From: Cyanobacteriota bacterium
GTDB lineage: Bacteria; Cyanobacteriota; Vampirovibrionia; LMEP-6097
DNA: 60,637 nucleotides
Direction: 5' to 3'
Assembly: GCA_027618255.1 (NCBI GenBank)
Contig: JAQCFG010000003.1
Coordinates: 1 to 60,637, forward strand
A model generated the notes under the pieces. It was not told where the DNA came from, did not search any database, and saw only the letters and a list, made by a program, of their open reading frames with translations. The position numbers were made by a program, and so were the translations under genes. Shown here one piece after another: positions 43,529 through 52,184 of the stretch. How positions within the stretch are numbered: the first letter of the stretch is position 1; the number at the start of each line of letters is the position of its first letter.

Positions 43529-44713
43529 ATGTTGTTGCAATCTTCTTATTACTGTTTTCTCGCTTTTATAGCTACAAGCTTTTTTAGCCCAACAGCGAGA
43601 ACGGTATTTTTGCTTGCTGGTTTAGCTTTGTTTGCTATTGCTTTATTACAAGATCCTAAGAGGATCAAGTTAATCCAGTCCAATTTTGGTAACGAGTTAC
43701 AAGTATTAAACAAACTGTTCATTATATATATTTGTATCAATTCTATTCTTGCTTATATTCATGACTTGAGTGTTTTTGTTTGGATTAAGACTTTACTTGG
43801 CACTTACGCACAATGGTTTTGGGCTCTTGCTTTGTTGGCTGGTCTCAAGTTTGATGTTCAAAACAAAATCAAATTAACCGTGATTGGAGTATCGTCATTT
43901 AGTAGTGTGGTGATTGTGTTGCAGTTGATTGGTTTAGTGCCAATGGTTGGAGATTATTTTGGGATTTTGTCTCAGGCTTTTACTAGTTCGGGGATGATTT
44001 TAGTTGGATTATTTATGACCTTATCGTCATTGCGAGGAGCGGGTACTGTAACGAAGCAATCTAATGCACCGGGCTGGATTGCTACACTGCTTACTGCAGC
44101 TGGCAATAACCTGTTGTTAAAAATATCTTTGTTTATGCAACTGATTGCACTATTTGCTTTAGGACAGCGTTCTGTCTGGACGGGCTTGATTTTGTCTTTG
44201 CTATTTTATTTGATTATGACTAAACAATATCTCAAAAAAAGTTTTTGGTTAGTGTTAATTCTCTTGGTGCTTACTGGCAGTTTGGTGATTTCAAGTTCTG
44301 AGCGTGTTGGTCGCAAGGTTGAACGTTTTGTGAATCCTTATTATTGGACTCAGGCTAATAGTATTAAAGTCAGACAGAAATTATGGGAGATTAATAAACA
44401 GGCATGGCAAGCAAAGCCCTTAACTGGCATCAATGAAATTATTGAATATGAAGAATTGAGACACGCCCACAATATTTATTTTCAGCAACTCTATACTGGT
44501 GGTTGGCTCAGGTTTATTGCTTGGTTGAGTTTTTATTTAGTCGCGGGTTTCTTTTTATTGCGGCAAGCCAGGCAGGCACCAGAGTTTTTTGCTATCTTTA
44601 TTGCGCTAAGTATCGAGGGGGTTTTGGAGAACTGGTGGGGTGATGGTGAGGTATTGAGCTTGTTTTTGTTGGCTTTGATACTAGCTCTGGGGCAGAGTAA
44701 ATATAAGGAATAG
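43529..44713 (+). CDS. O-antigen ligase-like membrane protein with in-frame repeat
   Basis: About ten membrane helices and a central periplasmic loop holding AHNIYFQQLYTGGW, in the position of the H-N-x-(Y/F) motif of Wzy/O-antigen ligase (WaaL-like) proteins. It would link or polymerise surface glycan. 394 aa. Residues about 166-194 (SSLRGAGTVTKQSNAPGWI and onward) are the translation of a dispersed palindromic repeat (44024-44112) between two membrane helices. The gene stands alone after ftsZ. Confidence 0.65.
   Translation: MLLQSSYYCFLAFIATSFFSPTARTVFLLAGLALFAIALLQDPKRIKLIQSNFGNELQVLNKLFIIYICINSILAYIHDLSVFVWIKTLLGTYAQWFWALALLAGLKFDVQNKIKLTVIGVSSFSSVVIVLQLIGLVPMVGDYFGILSQAFTSSGMILVGLFMTLSSLRGAGTVTKQSNAPGWIATLLTAAGNNLLLKISLFMQLIALFALGQRSVWTGLILSLLFYLIMTKQYLKKSFWLVLILLVLTGSLVISSSERVGRKVERFVNPYYWTQANSIKVRQKLWEINKQAWQAKPLTGINEIIEYEELRHAHNIYFQQLYTGGWLRFIAWLSFYLVAGFFLLRQARQAPEFFAIFIALSIEGVLENWWGDGEVLSLFLLALILALGQSKYKE
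44024..44112 (+). repeat. CGTCATTGCGAG-family palindromic element in the O-antigen ligase-like gene
   Basis: Starts TCGTCATTGCGAGGAGC... and ends ...TGGATTGCTACACTGC...GGCAATAAC, with complementary ends (TCATTGC / GCAATAA). It is read in the frame Ser-Ser-Leu-Arg, as in the other coding copies at 48094 and 60294. Confidence 0.8.
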
Positions 44714-44774
44714 CTTGAGAAAGACATAATTCAACAGGAACTCTGTTACGATAAGAACAGGAGCTATTATCATT

Positions 44775-45701
44775 ATGTCCATTGCCGCGCTTAACCGTTT
44801 ATCTTACTTATCAACCTTTTTGGGCCGTTTAGGTCAAAGTCGCAACTTTGAATTAGCGCAATCTGTTAAAGAATTGTCTGCTTCAAGTGGAGTTGCATTG
44901 GCTTGTGCTGTTGAACACGTACAGGCAGAAACTTCACCAACAAATAGCGAGGATGGAGTAGTGAGATCAGCATTTGCTGAGCTTGGCAGCAAGTTTGTCG
45001 GATATTTGCGAGACTTAAAAGAATCACAAGCTGGCAAGGGTTTGGATCATTTATTAAACAGTACTCTTTGCAGATTTCCTATTTTGAAACACACAGAAAG
45101 AGATAAATTAAATGCAGATGCAAAAGTAATTGCAACAAGACTCAAGGGCTATGACTATACTGGAGCGCACCCGAAGATCTTAGAACGAATTGAAGAAATT
45201 CATCGTTTACTTGAATGGTATCAAGAAGGGCATGGTAAAGAATTTCTTGAAAAAGAATTTGGTATCAAAACAGATCAATTAACGAATTATATCTTTGAGA
45301 TGCTTGGTAAGGCTCATGACAAGCTAAGCCCACCAAGAGATATCGTTATTAAATTAGCTTCTCGTGATGTGCAGGGCACTAGGCATGATTATGCTGGTGT
45401 TGATAAGGGTAAGCAAGATTTGAAAGCTCATGTAAGATTTTTGGATAAGTTGGAAGAAGCTTTAATAAGGACAGATTTACCTGCGGTGACTCACATGAAA
45501 CTGACTGCCATGAGAGAATATGCCTTAGATAAAACAGCTTCTGCTAGAGAGATTGGTCAAGCTTGTGGTCATAGTGGTACTTCACTTGTGGCTTGGATTA
45601 AGCGTTGGAATAACAGAACTAGCGGTGGTGATCCAGAGGAGTTTTTTAAGAATGATTGGAAGAGAGCATCTCCCAAACGAAGACAAGAAGCCGTATCTTA
45701 A
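44775..45701 (+). CDS. Hypothetical protein, helical (308 aa)
   Basis: Not recognised. It has a ribosome site (CAGGAG) about 14 bases before the ATG. The protein is almost all alpha-helical and charged, without signal peptide or membrane helices. Near the C-terminus, TASAREIGQACGHSGTSLVA followed by IKRWNN looks like a helix-turn-helix of transposase/MerR style, so DNA binding is possible. It ends 20 bases before ggt. Confidence 0.6.
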   Translation: MSIAALNRLSYLSTFLGRLGQSRNFELAQSVKELSASSGVALACAVEHVQAETSPTNSEDGVVRSAFAELGSKFVGYLRDLKESQAGKGLDHLLNSTLCRFPILKHTERDKLNADAKVIATRLKGYDYTGAHPKILERIEEIHRLLEWYQEGHGKEFLEKEFGIKTDQLTNYIFEMLGKAHDKLSPPRDIVIKLASRDVQGTRHDYAGVDKGKQDLKAHVRFLDKLEEALIRTDLPAVTHMKLTAMREYALDKTASAREIGQACGHSGTSLVAWIKRWNNRTSGGDPEEFFKNDWKRASPKRRQEAVS

Positions 45702-45721
45702 AACCAAGCTAGAATATAACA

Positions 45722-47260
45722 ATGTCAGTCTTGGAACTAAGATATTGCACAGCCCTATTGTTAGCCTTTTGCTTAAGTTCTTGCAGTCTATTTCACAAAC
45801 CAATTGCAGTTGTTACAGGTGATCCACTTGCCACAGAGGCTGCAATCAAGATTTTGAAACAAGGCGGCACGGCTGCTGATGCATTTATTACTGCGGTTTT
45901 GGTGCTCACTGATGTTGAGCCGCAGGCTTCTGGATTGGGTGGTGGATTTTTTGCAATTTATTACGACGCCAAAACCAAGAGAACTTATGCGCTTGATGCT
46001 AGAGAAGAGCAGCCAGCTAGTTTAAGTTCAGATATTTTTTGGGATTATTCTAGTGCTGAACCTAAGGATGGCTGGTATACAAGTGCAGCGAGTATCGGGG
46101 TTCCTGGAGTTGCTGATGGTATGGCCGTTTTGCATAAGAATTTTGGTAAGCTGGATAGAGATCAGATTATTGAGCCAGCAATAGATATTGCCGAGAATGG
46201 TTTTGCAGTGACGGAGTATTTTTATAAGCTCTTGCAAAAATATCCTGACTTACATCCTTGGACAGATTATCAAGTTGGTGATTTGTTTATTAACAAGGAC
46301 TATGCTAAGACGCTTAATTTACTTGCCACAAATGGCTTTGAAGCCTTTTATAATGGGGCTTTGGCTGAAGCTATAGTCAAGCTTGGAGAGGAAGACAAAA
46401 TCCCTAGTGCAATGGATCTTGATGACCTTAATAACTACAGAGCAGTTTTTCGCCAGCCGCAAACCTATAACTACGGTCAGTATCAAGTTGTGAGTATTGG
46501 TTCACCGAGTTCCGGTTCTTCTACTTTATATCGTATTTTTGATTTAGTTTTTGCTGGTATTGGTGAATATAAATCGATTGATGCATCTTACAAAATACGG
46601 AAGCAAAGTTTTGGAGACGAGGATTTTACTGAGAGTAAATGTCGAGTAAAAGATGATGCTTTTGAAAATTTGAGTCAGCTTGATGGTTTTACTAGCTTTC
46701 ATGAGGAAAAAGGCACCACTCATATTGCTATCACTGATCGTTATGGTAATGCAATTAGCGGTACTGTCACTATTCAGAGTGCCTTTGGTAGTGGGCGTTT
46801 GCTGCCAGGCTATGGTTTTCTTTTGAATAATGAGTTGAGTGATTTTGATCCTCAGCGTGGTCAATGTAATTCAATTCAAAGCGGGCGTAGATTACGGGCT
46901 GGTGCAATTGGACTAACGAGTGATGGGCAAGAAGCTAACAAGACTTATGGCGCCAAACGACCAAGGTCGTCTATGACGCCTCTAATTGTCTTTGATAAAA
47001 ATAAACCAAGTTTGGTTTTGGGCGCGTCTGGTGGTTGGACTATTATTAATTCGGTTTATCAGGTCTTCACTAATATAGTTGATGGAGGGATGAGTCTTGA
47101 AGCTGCGATTCAAAAACCAAGAGTCTTTATCAAAGGTGATGGCAAAGTCTATGATGAGTCTGAGATTGGTTTCCCTACTGCTGTCAATGGAATAGATCTT
47201 GCTCATGCTAAGGCTTATGCCGATAGACGTAAGAATGGGTCAAGCTTAGTGTTAAAATAG
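45722..47260 (+). CDS. ggt: Gamma-glutamyltranspeptidase lipoprotein
   Basis: Cleaves gamma-glutamyl bonds such as in glutathione. An N-terminal lipobox (LAFCLSSC) is followed by PLATEAAIKILKQGGTAADA and VEPQASGLGGGFFAIY. The autoprocessing site is EKGTTHIAITDRYGNAIS, where the first Thr of TTH should become the N-terminus of the small subunit; the GSGRLLPGYGFLLNNELSDF block follows. At 512 aa it is a little shorter than typical, with an unusual linker (KIRKQSFGDEDFTESK). Anchored outside the cytoplasm. Six bases separate it from the RND adaptor gene. Confidence 0.9.
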   Translation: MSVLELRYCTALLLAFCLSSCSLFHKPIAVVTGDPLATEAAIKILKQGGTAADAFITAVLVLTDVEPQASGLGGGFFAIYYDAKTKRTYALDAREEQPASLSSDIFWDYSSAEPKDGWYTSAASIGVPGVADGMAVLHKNFGKLDRDQIIEPAIDIAENGFAVTEYFYKLLQKYPDLHPWTDYQVGDLFINKDYAKTLNLLATNGFEAFYNGALAEAIVKLGEEDKIPSAMDLDDLNNYRAVFRQPQTYNYGQYQVVSIGSPSSGSSTLYRIFDLVFAGIGEYKSIDASYKIRKQSFGDEDFTESKCRVKDDAFENLSQLDGFTSFHEEKGTTHIAITDRYGNAISGTVTIQSAFGSGRLLPGYGFLLNNELSDFDPQRGQCNSIQSGRRLRAGAIGLTSDGQEANKTYGAKRPRSSMTPLIVFDKNKPSLVLGASGGWTIINSVYQVFTNIVDGGMSLEAAIQKPRVFIKGDGKVYDESEIGFPTAVNGIDLAHAKAYADRRKNGSSLVLK

Positions 47261-47265
47261 TATAG

Positions 47266-48318
47266 ATGCGTCTGCTATGTTTAATTTTATTGTTCTTTAC
47301 TGTTGCCTGTTCAAAACAAGTTACACAAACACCTGTAGCTAAACCCCTTTTTGTCAAAGTAGCAAAAGCAGAGCTTGGTGAAATTACTAGAGAGTTTGAG
47401 ACTTCTGGTGAACTAAAAGCCGATAAAGAGATTTTAGTGGCTGCTGAACGTCAAGGCATGGTCAAAGAGATTTATGTTTATGAAGGCAAGTTTGTTAATG
47501 CTGGAGATGCTTTGATTCAGATTGAAGGCAAGGATGTTGATGCTGATCTTAAAAAAGCTCAGAGTGATTTTGCTTCTTACCAAAATCTATACGAGCAAGG
47601 AGCGATTTCTAAACAAGAGCTGATTAATTATGAGGCGCAGCTTAAACGAGTTCAGTCACAAATTGACAACCTCAAAATCTCTGCAATTAGCTCTGGTGTG
47701 ATTGGTGTGATCTATGTTGATCCTGGTGACTATGTTAAACAAGGTGACAAAATACTTGACTTGGTCAAGGTTTATCCTCTGAGAGTGAGTTATTCTGTGC
47801 CGGAGAAATTGATTTCGAAAATAATGATTGGGCAAAAACTAGAGCTTGAGACAGATTCAGAATCCGGCAAGGTTTTTGATGCCAGTGTGGATTTTATTTC
47901 ACCAAGGGTGGATCCCGAAACAAGAACGGTTTTGCTTAGAGCTAAGATCACAAGTCCAAGCACTAAGCTCAAGGCTAATCAATTCGTGAAAGTCAAACAA
48001 GTGATCGAGAGTTCTAGTAATAGTTTACTGGTTAGAGAAGAGTCGCTCTATTTGGATCAAGGACAGGAGTATCTTTATTTGGCGGTAAACTCATCGTCAT
48101 TGCGAGACGAAGGCGAAGCAATCCAGTCTGGATCGCCGCGCGCCGAAGGCGCTCGCGATGACGTTTCATATACAGCAACCCGTATCGCTGTCAAAACCGG
48201 TCACCGACAAGAGGGTAAGGTAGAAATTCTAGAAGGTATTCAAGAGGGGGATGATGTGATTTATGCAGGTTTGCATAGTATTTATCCGGGGGCGAACTTG
48301 GTGATAGTTGAAGACTAG
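47266..48318 (+). CDS. RND efflux periplasmic adaptor lipoprotein, with in-frame repeat
   Basis: HlyD/AcrA-type membrane fusion protein. Lipobox FFTVAC, then the lipoyl-like half motifs (KEIYVYEGKFVNAGDALIQI; SGVIGVIYVDPGDYVKQGDK), a short coiled hairpin, and the beta-barrel (FDASVDFISPRVDPETRTVL). It links the RND pump to an outer membrane channel. Residues about 277-300 (SSLRDEGEAIQSGSPRAEG) are the translation of a dispersed repeat (48094-48163), in the membrane-proximal domain. The pump gene lies 0.5 kb downstream, after an opposite-strand gene. Confidence 0.88.
   Translation: MRLLCLILLFFTVACSKQVTQTPVAKPLFVKVAKAELGEITREFETSGELKADKEILVAAERQGMVKEIYVYEGKFVNAGDALIQIEGKDVDADLKKAQSDFASYQNLYEQGAISKQELINYEAQLKRVQSQIDNLKISAISSGVIGVIYVDPGDYVKQGDKILDLVKVYPLRVSYSVPEKLISKIMIGQKLELETDSESGKVFDASVDFISPRVDPETRTVLLRAKITSPSTKLKANQFVKVKQVIESSSNSLLVREESLYLDQGQEYLYLAVNSSSLRDEGEAIQSGSPRAEGARDDVSYTATRIAVKTGHRQEGKVEILEGIQEGDDVIYAGLHSIYPGANLVIVED
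48094..48163 (+). repeat. CGTCATTGCGAG-family palindromic element in the RND adaptor gene
   Basis: TCGTCATTGCGAGACGAAGG...CTCGCGATGACG: 70 bases with inverted ends (CGTCATTGCGAG / CTCGCGATGACG), kept in the Ser-Ser-Leu-Arg frame. Confidence 0.82.
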
Positions 48319-48782
48319 GACTGTTCTTGTGCTGCGCCAAGTTCCTGATGTTTTAGCCAAAGGGGTATTGCAGTTGCGAGATTGTAGTTTGGATTGTTTG
48401 CCGATTCGAATGCACAGTAGATTAATTCAGCATCATCATCATTTTTAGAGAGCTTAATTAGCTTAGCTTGCAGTGCTTGAGCTTTTTCAGATTTCAAATA
48501 ACCTCTATCATCGAGTAAGGTTTTAGGGAAGATACCCTCACTTAGTTGTTTATCTTCTGCCTCGGTGAGCTCACCAGGAAGTAGCTTAGTTGGTGTTGTG
48601 GCGCTAGTGTCTGCAGCAAGTCGTTTGGCAATTTCTTTTGCTTTGCTTTCAGCCTCAGTAATAGTTGTAGAGCTAGCTACAAGTTCGTGGCCAAGAGCAT
48701 GCGTGAAGGCCTTTGATACTCGCGCTGCCATCACTCCCCTTTGTACATGTGCACTATTATGTCTTGTTTCTGTTACTTCCAT
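48315..48782 (-). CDS. Hypothetical protein (155 aa) between the two RND genes
   Basis: Not recognised. Polar and helical (ITEAESKAKEIAKRLAAD; KSEKAQALQAKLIKLSKN) with no signal or membrane helix. It is on the strand opposite to the efflux genes on both sides and starts 48 bases from the RND pump start. Its own -10 TGCTAAGAT lies 7 bases upstream of the ATG. Placement suggests insertion or a regulator, but nothing in the sequence proves either. Confidence 0.5.
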   Translation of the reverse strand: MEVTETRHNSAHVQRGVMAARVSKAFTHALGHELVASSTTITEAESKAKEIAKRLAADTSATTPTKLLPGELTEAEDKQLSEGIFPKTLLDDRGYLKSEKAQALQAKLIKLSKNDDDAELIYCAFESANNPNYNLATAIPLWLKHQELGAAQEQS

Positions 48783-48789
48783 ATTTCTT

Positions 48790-48795
48790 ATCTTA
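48790..48795 (-). promoter_or_regulatory. -10 element of the 48315-48782 gene (leaderless)
   Basis: Minus-strand TGCTAAGAT, 7 bases before the ATG at 48782. TAAGAT also occurs on the plus strand about 13 bases before the RND pump ATG. Confidence 0.4.
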
Positions 48796-48830
48796 GCATA
48801 TTCTAAATTGCTAAGATTGTAACAACAGCA

Positions 48831-51800
48831 ATGAAAATCAGCTCTCTACCAGACCTCTCAATCCAAAAACCAGTACTGGCAACAGTAATGTCTCTGGTTA
48901 TTGTTTTTGCTGGGTTTTTAGCTTGGAGCAAATTACCAGTCCGTGAATACCCGGATATTGATCCGCCAGTAATTACTATTACTACTGTGTATCCAGGTGC
49001 TAGTTCTACTGTTATTGAGTCAGAGATTACTGATTTGATTGAGTCTGAGCTTTCTGGAATTACTGGAATCAAAACAATGACCTCTAGTTCTAGAGATCAA
49101 GTGAGTACTGTTGTGCTTGAGTTTGTGCTTGAGCGCAATATTGATATTGCAGCTCAAGATGTTAGAGATAAAGTAGCTAGGATTTCAAGAAAGCTTCCTG
49201 ATAATGCTGACGATCCGATTATTGCCAAGGCAGATGCTGACGCCCAGCCTATCATGTGGATCAAAGTGCAGTCTAAGAGTCTATCCGAGAAGCCCCATCT
49301 GCTGCGTTACACTCCTCAAGTGATGTCATCATTGACGGCTCAGTCAACTCAGCCATCACTTTCGTCGCAAGCCTTGCATCTGGGAACTTCTCGAACAGAC
49401 TCTCCCGAGAGAAACCTAATTGACCTAGCTGAGTATGTTGATCAGGAGATTAAGGATTATTTTCAAAATGTACCAGGTGTTTCCAAGGTGATTTTTGGTG
49501 GTGAGCGGCGCCGTTCGATTCAAGTTCTGCTTGATACCAAGAAGCTCGCTTATTATGGTCTTACGGTTATTGATATAGAAAAAGCTCTTGACGCTAATAA
49601 TATAGAATTGCCCGCTGGTACTATTTTGTCAAAGACTAGAGAGTTTAGTATCAATGTTAATGCCAAGCTAACGACTCCTGAGGAATATGCCAATATCAGT
49701 ATTAAGGATTCAAGCTTTGGTTTAGTTAAACTCAAAGACGTCGCTCAAGTGATACTTGGTGCCCAGAATGATAAGAGTTTTGTGAGATTCAATGGACAAC
49801 AGGGTTTTGGGCTTGGTATTGTAAGACAAGCTCAGTCTAATACAGTCAAAATTTCAGATGCTGTTCACAAATTAATTAAGGAATTAGAGCCGAAGATACC
49901 TGAGGATATTGAGCTTGAGGTTGGTTATGATGCTGCGCAGTTTATTCGCCTGAGTCTTCAAGAGCTTTACACGACTATTTTCCAAGCGACTTTATTGGTG
50001 CTCTTAGTTATTTTTGTATTTTTGCGTAATATCAGAACTACTCTGATTCCAAGTTTGGCGATTCCAATTAGCCTTGTGGGTGTGATGATTGGGATTCAAG
50101 CTTTTGGTTTTACGTTAAATCAAATGACTTTGCTTGGTTTAATTATTGCAATTGGAATTGTGGTTGATGACTCGATTATTGTTCTTGAGAATATTTATCG
50201 TTATATAGAAGAAGGTATGGACGCTAAGGCTGCAGCCAAGAAAGGAGCAGAAGAAATTACTTTTGCTGTTATAGCTACTACTTTGGTTTTGATTTCTATA
50301 TTTTTGCCGGTGGCTTTTCTGTCAGGAATTACTGGTAGATTACTTTCTGAGTTTGCTTTTTCACTGTGTTTTGCTACTAGTATTTCTAGTTTTGTGGCAC
50401 TCACTATCGTGCCAATGTTGTGCTCAAGAGTTTTTGTGAAGATACCTTCAAGATCTAGCCATCAAGGTTTTACTTTCTATAATCAAATTAAAATATGGCT
50501 CGAAAGACTTTTTGTGAGACTGGAACAAGCTTATGCTTCAATGCTTGATTTGGTTTTAAAACATAAAAACAAATTTGTTTCAATAGTATTATTGGTTTCA
50601 GTTTTTGCTTCAGTATTTCTTTTTAATAGCTTGCCCAAGGATTTTATACCTAATGAAGATAGAGGGACCTTTTTTGTGATCTTTAAAAGCCCACGTGGCA
50701 GTAATATAGATGTAATTGATAAGCAGATACGCAAAGTTGAGACTTTGCTTGCAAAGATACCCGAAATTGCTACAACTATTTCAGTTGCTGCCTTTGGGCG
50801 TGATGCGCCAGGTAAAGTGACAGAAGGGATTATAATCACCAGGCTTAAGCATTGGAAAGAAAGAGCTCGCAAGGTTGGAGCTATCGTTGGGCCACTTTAT
50901 CCGCAGCTTTTTGCAATGCCTGAGGTTTTTACTTTGCCAATTATGCCCAAATCAGGTCCAGATAGTGGTTTTGGTAGTCAGCCAATTCAGCTTGTCCTTA
51001 AATCAAACAATCTTGATTTCTTGGTTAAGGCGTCAGCTGCAATTACTCAGCAATCGGCGACCTTGCCAGCGATTATGTTTGCTCGTTCTAATTTGAGTCT
51101 TGATAAACCAGAGCTTACTGTTGATATCAACAGAGAAAAAGCTCAGAGCCTTGGTTTGTCGATGGAGGATATTTCTAAGTCAATAGAATTATTGTTTACC
51201 GGTATTGATGTTACCGAGTTTAATGATAAGGGAGAGAATTATAAAGTCATACTTACTGTCGCTAGAGACCAGAAAGATAGTATCAGCAAGATTGGCGAGT
51301 TTGCGCTTCGTAACCAAGATGGGCGGATGATTCAATTGAGTAATTTAATTACAGTAAGGGAGACTATTGGAGCTGAGGATCTGAATCATCATAATCGCAA
51401 GAAATCAGTAACCATAGAAGCCTCTCCTCAAGTGGGTGTTACGCCTTCTGATGGGCTTATGGAATTGGAGAGACTTGCTAAGACAGTAATTGCTGGAATG
51501 GAGAATGTGCCTGCAGATTTTGAGATGGATTATTTGGGTACTTCTAAAGAATTGCAAGACTCCAATGCTGCGCTTTATTTCGGTTTTGTTATAGCTTTGA
51601 TTTTTGCTTATCTATTTTTGGCTGGACAGTTTGAGAGCTTCTTGTCTCCAGTAATAATTATGCTTACAGTACCACTGGCGCTGGTAGGTGCGTTATTTGG
51701 TATTTTTGCTTTTCAATTTTTCCCGTGGATTACTCATGTCCTGACTGGTATTTTAGGTGAGAAATTCTTTTGGCTTCAATATGCAATTCCGCAGTTTAAA

Positions 51801-52154
51801 AACATTAGTCTCAATCTTTATTCTCAAGTTGGCATGATTATGCTTATTGGTATGGCAACCAAAAATGGAATTTTGCTTGTTGAGTTTATGAATCAGCTGC
51901 GCGAGCAAGGAATGTCGACAATGGATGCAATCAAACAGGCTGCTCGTTTGCGTTTGCGCCCAGTATTAATGACGGCAGTTTCTACGATTTTGGGTTTGCT
52001 GCCTATCGCGCTTGCTTTAGGTATTGGTACTGAATCTAGACAAAGTCTTGGGGTCGTGATTATTGCTGGGATGACAGTTGCGACTGTTTTGACCTTGGTT
52101 TTGGTGCCGGCAGTTTATGCTGTGTTTTACCAACGCCGGGTCGTAACAAAGTAA
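48831..52154 (+). CDS. RND multidrug efflux pump, AcrB/MexF type, with 43-codon insertion
   Basis: Proton-driven inner membrane exporter with 12 membrane helices and two large periplasmic loops. VREYPDIDPPVITITTVYPG at the N-terminus, helix 4 with GIVVDDSIIVLENI (proton-relay Asp pair), FLPVAFLSGITG, and helix 10 IGMATKNGILLVEF are diagnostic. Length 1107 aa is above the usual 1030-1050. The excess is mainly residues 152-194 (SEKPHLLRYTPQ to RTDSPER), which split a conserved porter-domain segment (KVQSKSL...NLIDLAEYVDQ). It pairs with the adaptor at 47266. The last residues are encoded by a perfect palindrome (52131-52184). Confidence 0.95.
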   Translation: MKISSLPDLSIQKPVLATVMSLVIVFAGFLAWSKLPVREYPDIDPPVITITTVYPGASSTVIESEITDLIESELSGITGIKTMTSSSRDQVSTVVLEFVLERNIDIAAQDVRDKVARISRKLPDNADDPIIAKADADAQPIMWIKVQSKSLSEKPHLLRYTPQVMSSLTAQSTQPSLSSQALHLGTSRTDSPERNLIDLAEYVDQEIKDYFQNVPGVSKVIFGGERRRSIQVLLDTKKLAYYGLTVIDIEKALDANNIELPAGTILSKTREFSINVNAKLTTPEEYANISIKDSSFGLVKLKDVAQVILGAQNDKSFVRFNGQQGFGLGIVRQAQSNTVKISDAVHKLIKELEPKIPEDIELEVGYDAAQFIRLSLQELYTTIFQATLLVLLVIFVFLRNIRTTLIPSLAIPISLVGVMIGIQAFGFTLNQMTLLGLIIAIGIVVDDSIIVLENIYRYIEEGMDAKAAAKKGAEEITFAVIATTLVLISIFLPVAFLSGITGRLLSEFAFSLCFATSISSFVALTIVPMLCSRVFVKIPSRSSHQGFTFYNQIKIWLERLFVRLEQAYASMLDLVLKHKNKFVSIVLLVSVFASVFLFNSLPKDFIPNEDRGTFFVIFKSPRGSNIDVIDKQIRKVETLLAKIPEIATTISVAAFGRDAPGKVTEGIIITRLKHWKERARKVGAIVGPLYPQLFAMPEVFTLPIMPKSGPDSGFGSQPIQLVLKSNNLDFLVKASAAITQQSATLPAIMFARSNLSLDKPELTVDINREKAQSLGLSMEDISKSIELLFTGIDVTEFNDKGENYKVILTVARDQKDSISKIGEFALRNQDGRMIQLSNLITVRETIGAEDLNHHNRKKSVTIEASPQVGVTPSDGLMELERLAKTVIAGMENVPADFEMDYLGTSKELQDSNAALYFGFVIALIFAYLFLAGQFESFLSPVIIMLTVPLALVGALFGIFAFQFFPWITHVLTGILGEKFFWLQYAIPQFKNISLNLYSQVGMIMLIGMATKNGILLVEFMNQLREQGMSTMDAIKQAARLRLRPVLMTAVSTILGLLPIALALGIGTESRQSLGVVIIAGMTVATVLTLVLVPAVYAVFYQRRVVTK
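49284..49412 (+). repeat. 129-bp in-frame insertion in the RND pump gene
   Basis: Exactly 43 codons. The ends are roughly inverted (TCCGAGAAGCCCCATCTGC versus GCATCTGGGAACTTCTCGA), and GGCTCAGTCAACTCAGCC marks a central dyad. The flanking protein sequence reads straight across in relatives. No second copy is in the window. Confidence 0.65.
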
Positions 52155-52184
52155 CGTTCGTTACTTTGTTACGACCCGGCGTTG
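52131..52184. repeat. 54-bp perfect palindrome at the convergent ends of the RND pump and rnhB
   Basis: Two exact 26-base arms (from CAACGCCGGGTCGTAAC...) around a TT centre. The left arm encodes the end of the RND pump (QRRVVTK, stop), and the right arm, on the other strand, encodes the end of RNase HII (NAGS, stop). It could act as a terminator, though no T-run follows. Confidence 0.85.

Noticed and set aside
52131-52184. The palindrome arm contains a string (GTCGTAACAAAGTAAC) close to the 3' end of 16S rRNA.
   Set aside because: Only about 15 bases match, it is within coding ends, and no other rRNA sequence is present. Most likely chance.
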